DNA of 64,000 nucleotides. It comes from Novosphingobium pentaromativorans US6-1. GTDB taxonomy: Bacteria > Pseudomonadota > Alphaproteobacteria > Sphingomonadales > Sphingomonadaceae. The notes below the pieces were generated by a model. That model was not told where the DNA came from, ran no database searches, and saw only the letters and a program-made list of their open reading frames with translations. The translations under genes and the position numbers were made by a program. This document shows positions 60,457 through 64,000 of this stretch, one piece after another (the first letter of the stretch is position 1; each line of letters starts with the position of its first letter). The DNA lies in assembly GCF_000767465.1 (NCBI RefSeq), contig NZ_CP009293.1:248001-312000 (forward strand). Direction: 5' to 3'.

Positions 60457-60710
60457 CAGTAGGAGGAAGTCGGGCGGCGTGTCCCCCGCCCCCTTGGCGG
60501 AATAACGAGATCGCCACGTCCGCTGGGCGCCAGAAGGAGTTCCTTGAGTGTCGGCCGCACGCGGCGTTGAGACCGATGCCACTCGGCGGCAGGCACCAGA
60601 ACCGCCGCCTCGATACCTCGCTTGGTGATCATCTGGGGTCCGTTCACCGTGCATGCTTGAAGCATCTCGTTGAAGCGCGCCCTTGCGTCCTGAATCGTCC
60701 AAGCCTGCAT
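60456..60710 (-). CDS. Phd/YefM-type antitoxin, orphaned
   Basis: 84 residues. MQAWTIQDARARFNEMLQAC followed by GPQMITKRGIEAAVLVPAAE WHR is a clear Phd/YefM antitoxin. Its toxin partner downstream is truncated, so it may persist as a stand-alone repressor. The C-terminus (LVIPPRGRGTRRPTSSY) is basic. Confidence 0.82.
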   Translation of the reverse strand: MQAWTIQDARARFNEMLQACTVNGPQMITKRGIEAAVLVPAAEWHRSQRRVRPTLKELLLAPSGRGDLVIPPRGRGTRRPTSSY

Positions 60711-60773
60711 AATGTTTTCTTCCGCATTGGTCCTCTAACGCGTTCTCCAGCTTTTTTCAGTCCCAACCGAGGC

Positions 60774-61808
60774 TCAGCCCGTCATGCGCTCGCGATAGAT
60801 GTCGGCAGCCCATTGCTCGATCCACTGGGCGGTGGTCTCGTCATGATCGAGTTCCCCGGATTCGATGAGTTCGCGGATTTGCTGCCGCGCTTCGGCAATC
60901 GCGGCCTCCCAGGGATCGTCGGGCGGCCCGGCATCCGGCGTCAGCGGCTGCATGGGAAGCTGGCGCTGCGGCTGGCGCAGGCGCGCATGCTGGGTGTGGA
61001 CCCAGTGCTCCATATGATCGGCGACGACGGCGTCGGTCTTCGCGAGGTTATGGCGCCTTGCCGCGGTCCTGGCTGCGACCCCGTAAGCCTGGCTGTCGAT
61101 CGAGGCGACACGGTGGCGGAAGGCTGAAAGATAGGGGAGCGCTTCCCCTTTCACGCCGAAAAGGTGCAACCGCGTAAGGCGCGGGAGCACGCGGTCGAGA
61201 TGATCGACGACTGCCATCAGACCTTCGGGCCCGTGGATAGGGCGCCTGCACATGGATCCGACGCCGACCAGTCCTGCCCGCTCAATCGTCAAGGACAGGG
61301 CCTCGGCGCAGCGCTCATAGTCGGACGGCAGGCGCCCCTGGATGACTGGCATGAAGGTGTCGAGAATCCCTTGGTCGTCGCCGCGCAGGCGGCACTCGAT
61401 ATTGGCCCGGATCGTGCGCGAAATTCGGTCGAGCACCTCGTCGCGGTCGCCGGCGACCTGATGCTCGACGCAATAGTCGAGGCTGGCCCACCAGCCGAAC
61501 GGATAAGCCGCCGCAAGGCGGATATAATCGTCCACGGTCCACGGATATCCGCCGTAGGTGACCATCGCACTGAACCCGGCGCTGTCGAGGCAGAGGCTGT
61601 GGAGGCCCGCCGCGTTGCCGAGCGGGCGAAACGACCAGCCGGTCCATTCCCGCCAGCCGCGGCGCCTCGACCAGCGCGACAGAGCGTTCGCCGAAATGAG
61701 GACGGGCTGCTGGAGCCGCCTCGCCCGATCGAGCAGCTTGCCCTCGGACAGATGGGGCAGCCCTATCATGACCGCGATCGTACTCGGCTTGACCCTACCC
61801 GTGTTCAT
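60774..61808 (-). CDS. DpdA-like protein (TGT-superfamily deazapurine DNA modification)
   Basis: 344 residues. LCLDSAGFSAMVTYGGYPWT VDDY, then GWWASLDYCVEHQVAGDRDE, MPVIQGRLPSDYERCAEAL and GLVGVGSMCRRPIHGPEGLM match the DpdA-like relatives of tRNA-guanine transglycosylase. HLFGVKGEALPYLSAF and SIDSQAYGVAARTAARR continue the barrel. Conserved Asp and Cys are present, although full-length DpdA proteins have other partners that are not seen here. The family inserts 7-deazaguanine bases into DNA to resist restriction. An unlinked or partial system is possible. Confidence 0.7.
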   Translation of the reverse strand: MNTGRVKPSTIAVMIGLPHLSEGKLLDRARRLQQPVLISANALSRWSRRRGWREWTGWSFRPLGNAAGLHSLCLDSAGFSAMVTYGGYPWTVDDYIRLAAAYPFGWWASLDYCVEHQVAGDRDEVLDRISRTIRANIECRLRGDDQGILDTFMPVIQGRLPSDYERCAEALSLTIERAGLVGVGSMCRRPIHGPEGLMAVVDHLDRVLPRLTRLHLFGVKGEALPYLSAFRHRVASIDSQAYGVAARTAARRHNLAKTDAVVADHMEHWVHTQHARLRQPQRQLPMQPLTPDAGPPDDPWEAAIAEARQQIRELIESGELDHDETTAQWIEQWAADIYRERMTG

Positions 61809-61837
61809 ATTACGTTCCCTACGAAAGGAGATACCCG

Positions 61838-62332
61838 ATGACCGATTCCGCCGCCCGCTATCTTGACCATTTCGATCTGGACGTGACGCTGCGCGATGCG
61901 GCCCTGGACGAGCAGAACCGCCCGACCCGGCGGATGATCGCCAATGCGGCGATCGGTATGCATGTCGAGGACGCCTTTTATTCGGTCCGCGAACTTCGCG
62001 AGGCGGTGAGCTGGATCCACGAGGGCGAACAGGGCGGCAAGCGCAAGCTGGCCTCGATCCTCAGCAATCCGGCCGGCGATGACTTCCAGCGCTGTATCTA
62101 TTTCTGCCTCGCGGGCCGCGGCGTGGTCGAGATGATCGACGATCTGATGTGGCTGGAAGAGCTGCTCGAGGCGCGCGGCCGGATCGCGGGCGAGATGCGC
62201 CGGCGCAAGCTCAAGGCCCGGGCTCTCGTACGTCCCTATGTGGCGGATGAACCCGATGGCCCGGTGGTCTCCATGTCGGAGGATTTTCAGCAGGGTCAGT
62301 CCTGGTGGGCCGATCCCGGGCTGAGCGCCTGA
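61838..62332 (+). CDS. Hypothetical protein (164 aa)
   Basis: AAAGGAG precedes the ATG; it diverges from the DpdA-like gene with only 29 bases between. Starts MTDSAARYLDHFDLDVTLRD. Helical, with FQRCIYFCLAGRGVVEMIDD and a long charged helix (LEELLEARGRIAGEMRRRKL). Not recognised; the tight divergent spacing suggests shared regulation. Confidence 0.65.
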   Translation: MTDSAARYLDHFDLDVTLRDAALDEQNRPTRRMIANAAIGMHVEDAFYSVRELREAVSWIHEGEQGGKRKLASILSNPAGDDFQRCIYFCLAGRGVVEMIDDLMWLEELLEARGRIAGEMRRRKLKARALVRPYVADEPDGPVVSMSEDFQQGQSWWADPGLSA

Positions 62333-62560
62333 AGCACGCGCGGCAGGCGCCTCGGTCGCGCGCCCTCTTGGTTTATCCCTTGTCCGGTGCCGGCTGTCTG
62401 GTGCCCGCCTTCAGCGTTCGCAGGTTAGCCTCTCGGCGCGTCGTTACTGCGCCTCGGCGAACGCGTCGGTGTAGTGCGCCGAGCCTTCGTGATGGGACCT
62501 CATATGTTGCGGACGATTGACATCCATTCTCCTCAGCGAAGCGCGTTCACGGTGCGTTGG
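62333..62560. other. Non-coding stretch at the edge of the accessory block
   Basis: No convincing gene; marks the transition from the intact genes to debris. Confidence 0.35.
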
Positions 62561-62689
62561 CATGCCGGCGCAGCCGGGATCGAGACGGCCGTGGCGATGG
62601 CGAACCACAGTTCTCCCAGCACTGCCGAGCTCCATGATCACCGGCCCGACGACGTTACGCTGGACAAGGTGTAGCGGGTGTTGATCTAG
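62561..62689 (+). pseudogene. Tail of a tyrosine integrase, first remnant
   Basis: GIETAVAMANHSSPSTAELH DHRPDDVTLDKV then a TAG stop and RVLI: this is the C-terminal box of an integrase (H...A-x-H-S-P-x-T-x-x-Y-D). The Tyr nucleophile position is replaced (LHDH) and a stop interrupts the usual LDEVERVLI ending. Confidence 0.6.
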
Positions 62690-63075
62690 GGTGACGGAAA
62701 TCCCTCGAAATCGGGTTGCCGGACACTTTCCCAATCCGACAGTGTTTTTCGCGCAACCGGATTGAGGCAACGGTGTGCCAGTGATCGAGATGGACCATCA
62801 GCGGCGCGATTCATGTGTGTGTCGTCATACTGATTGCGAAGCAGCCATCACGCGACGGTTTCCACGCCATGTTCGCTCAGGCTCAATCAAGTAAGGCCTG
62901 ACTGCTTAAGCACATTCGCCAGTTCGTCGGAAATGAACGGGCCGCCGTTCGACAAATGTTTGTCGCTCCACATTTGCGCGCATATTTGGGAGAGGTTGAA
63001 TACCATCTCACCGTCCCGAATAACGAGTGGTGGGACAAAGCCGTCATTCAAGCTTGTAGTCAAGAATTACGGCCA
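62690..63075. other. Debris between the two integrase remnants
   Basis: On the minus strand SNGGPFISDELANVLKQSGL near 62880-62960 has a faint resemblance to a transposase core (NGxPF) with stops in frame. Too weak to annotate as a gene. Confidence 0.25.
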
Positions 63076-63198
63076 TTGACGGGAAATCTGCGGGCGGTCC
63101 AAATCCTTCTCGGTCATAACAAGATAGAAAATACGGTGCGCTATCTCGGGATCGACGTAGAGAACGTGCTTGCCCTTGCCGAAAACACTGAGATCTGA
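63076..63198 (+). pseudogene. Tail of a tyrosine recombinase, second remnant
   Basis: LTGNLRAVQILLGHNKIENT VRYLGIDVENVLALAENTEI closely fits the C-terminus of plasmid/ICE tyrosine recombinases (LLGH...TVRYLGI with the Tyr nucleophile). The upstream part of the gene is missing. Confidence 0.7.
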
Positions 63199-63764
63199 GC
63201 CCAATCGCGCCCGTTTTCGGGAAAGAGCCGAACACGGGCGTCTGGAACGAAGCAGTCGTTCGTAAATGTAAGGCGTAACGGCGGCTTATGGTGTTATGTG
63301 ACGTTTCGCTCCAACGAACATGACCCAGGAATTTGGGCCTTCAATCGCGTATCAAGCGCAGGTCGACACTGTCGCACCACTGATCGCCTAGCCATGACGG
63401 GATTGGGGTGCTCGTGGTGGTTCCGACCATGACCAGAATGGGGCGCGTAACCGAAAGGTGCCCTTGACCATATCAACCGGCAGCTCTTGTCGGGGCCAAA
63501 CATCGCCTCCTCGGATGCGAACGTCTGCGTCAGATCGGCAAGAGCTCCAGAAGCCACTCCTGCGCGTTCTCGTCGGCAATCCTCTCGCAGATGCCAATGT
63601 CGCGATAGGAGAATGACCATGGAGATGCCTGAAACCACACCCAATGCCTAAGGCCGGCTTTTCGGCGTGCCCTTCGCCATTTGAAGGGTGACCTTGTTGG
63701 CTTGGTTGCTCAAGCTCCTGTCGCCGTTTCATCCCACTCCGGATGGCAACAGTCGCCAAACTGC
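63199..63764. other. Non-coding stretch
   Basis: About 565 bases; no gene, repeat or structure stands out by eye. Confidence 0.3.
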
Positions 63765-64000
63765 TCACCATCTTTCGCGCATGACTGGATAGCGTGCGGA
63801 ATACGGATCTGTCGGTAAAAGCCGGTGAGCCAATCAAGCGAGACGTGCATCCGGATCATTGGCAAACGCGCGATTGGTTGCCAGCTTTTCTTCAAACTCG
63901 GCTTTCACCTTGACATCTTGTTCCAGAAGCCGGTCTGCCATTGGCGCGAGAACAGAATCCTCGATGCCCGGCCCCGGCTGCAGCGCAGCATGGAAGAGGC
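63765..64000 (-). pseudogene. C-terminal remnant of an M14-type peptidase (runs off the right edge)
   Basis: Minus strand: LFHAALQPGPGIEDSVLAPM ADRLLEQDVKVKAEFEEKLA, then AFANDPDARLA followed by an in-frame TGA at 63834-63836 and LAHRLLPTDPYSARYPVMRE RW to a final stop at 63765. The pattern resembles the C-terminus of M14-family peptidases, where TGA has probably replaced Trp. The start is beyond the window. Confidence 0.5.

Noticed and set aside
62880..62960. Transposase core fragment (SNGGPFISDELANVLKQ, minus strand)
   Set aside because: Only a faint NGxPF resemblance with nearby stops; not enough to name a family.

Overview
The window is about 64 kb of GC-rich alphaproteobacterial DNA, most likely from a sphingomonad (Sphingomonas, Sphingobium, Sphingopyxis or Novosphingobium type). 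Supporting signs are a SciP/DUF1153 CtrA-inhibitor homologue, a MucR/Ros regulator, a MobF relaxase with its TraD coupling protein, a complete PRTRC cassette, two DUF736 genes and many small accessory proteins of the kind carried by sphingomonad conjugative plasmids and ICEs. No replication initiator, complete type IV secretion locus or rRNA/tRNA gene is visible, so plasmid and ICE cannot be told apart.

Layout. 1-5.1 kb: relaxase, coupling protein and a ribbon-helix-helix gene on the minus strand, followed by a non-coding gap that is the best place to look for oriT. 5.5-12 kb: small accessory genes, a DUF2493 protein and SSB, several preceded by a shared palindromic element. 12.6-20 kb: SciP, decayed phosphatase, cytochrome c and cation/proton antiporter genes, two VapBC modules, and a block of conserved DUF genes lying between two copies of a 586-bp repeat that carries DUF736. 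21.5-30.7 kb: a GHKL ATPase and the PRTRC genes (ThiF, A, B, F, C, E, ParB); the F gene is split by an apparent frameshift. 31-48.4 kb: a PAPS-reductase-like gene and a Mom-like gene, the former interrupted by a 14.2-kb transposon. 48.6-62.3 kb: MucR, a DNA methylase-like protein, a seven-repeat Myb-like protein, a HerA-like ATPase, a NYN protein, a PemK-type toxin-antitoxin pair, many hypothetical genes and a DpdA-like gene. 62.3-64 kb: debris, including two integrase tails and a peptidase tail.

The most interesting part is the transposon at 32615-46860. It resembles Tn554-type elements: three consecutive tyrosine recombinases plus a TnpC-like protein lie at one end, and TTAGGTCTG occurs inward-facing at both ends. 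Removing the element together with one of two 6-bp flanking cores restores a 352-codon reading frame exactly. The cargo is (i) a SPARDA-type short Argonaute operon (PIWI protein plus SMEK-nuclease/APAZ partner), likely an anti-plasmid/anti-phage system, and (ii) on the opposite strand, a RiPP cluster: a 60-aa precursor, a radical SAM/SPASM maturase fused to a HExxH domain, a UPF0489-type arginase-like protein, a GNAT acetyltransferase and a family 2 glycosyltransferase. The two cargo units diverge from an AT-rich 750-bp region. I regard the RiPP cluster as the best candidate for an undescribed system.

Limits: everything was read by eye. Family names come from motif recognition, not searches; frameshifts may be real or sequencing errors; promoter and operator calls are tentative.
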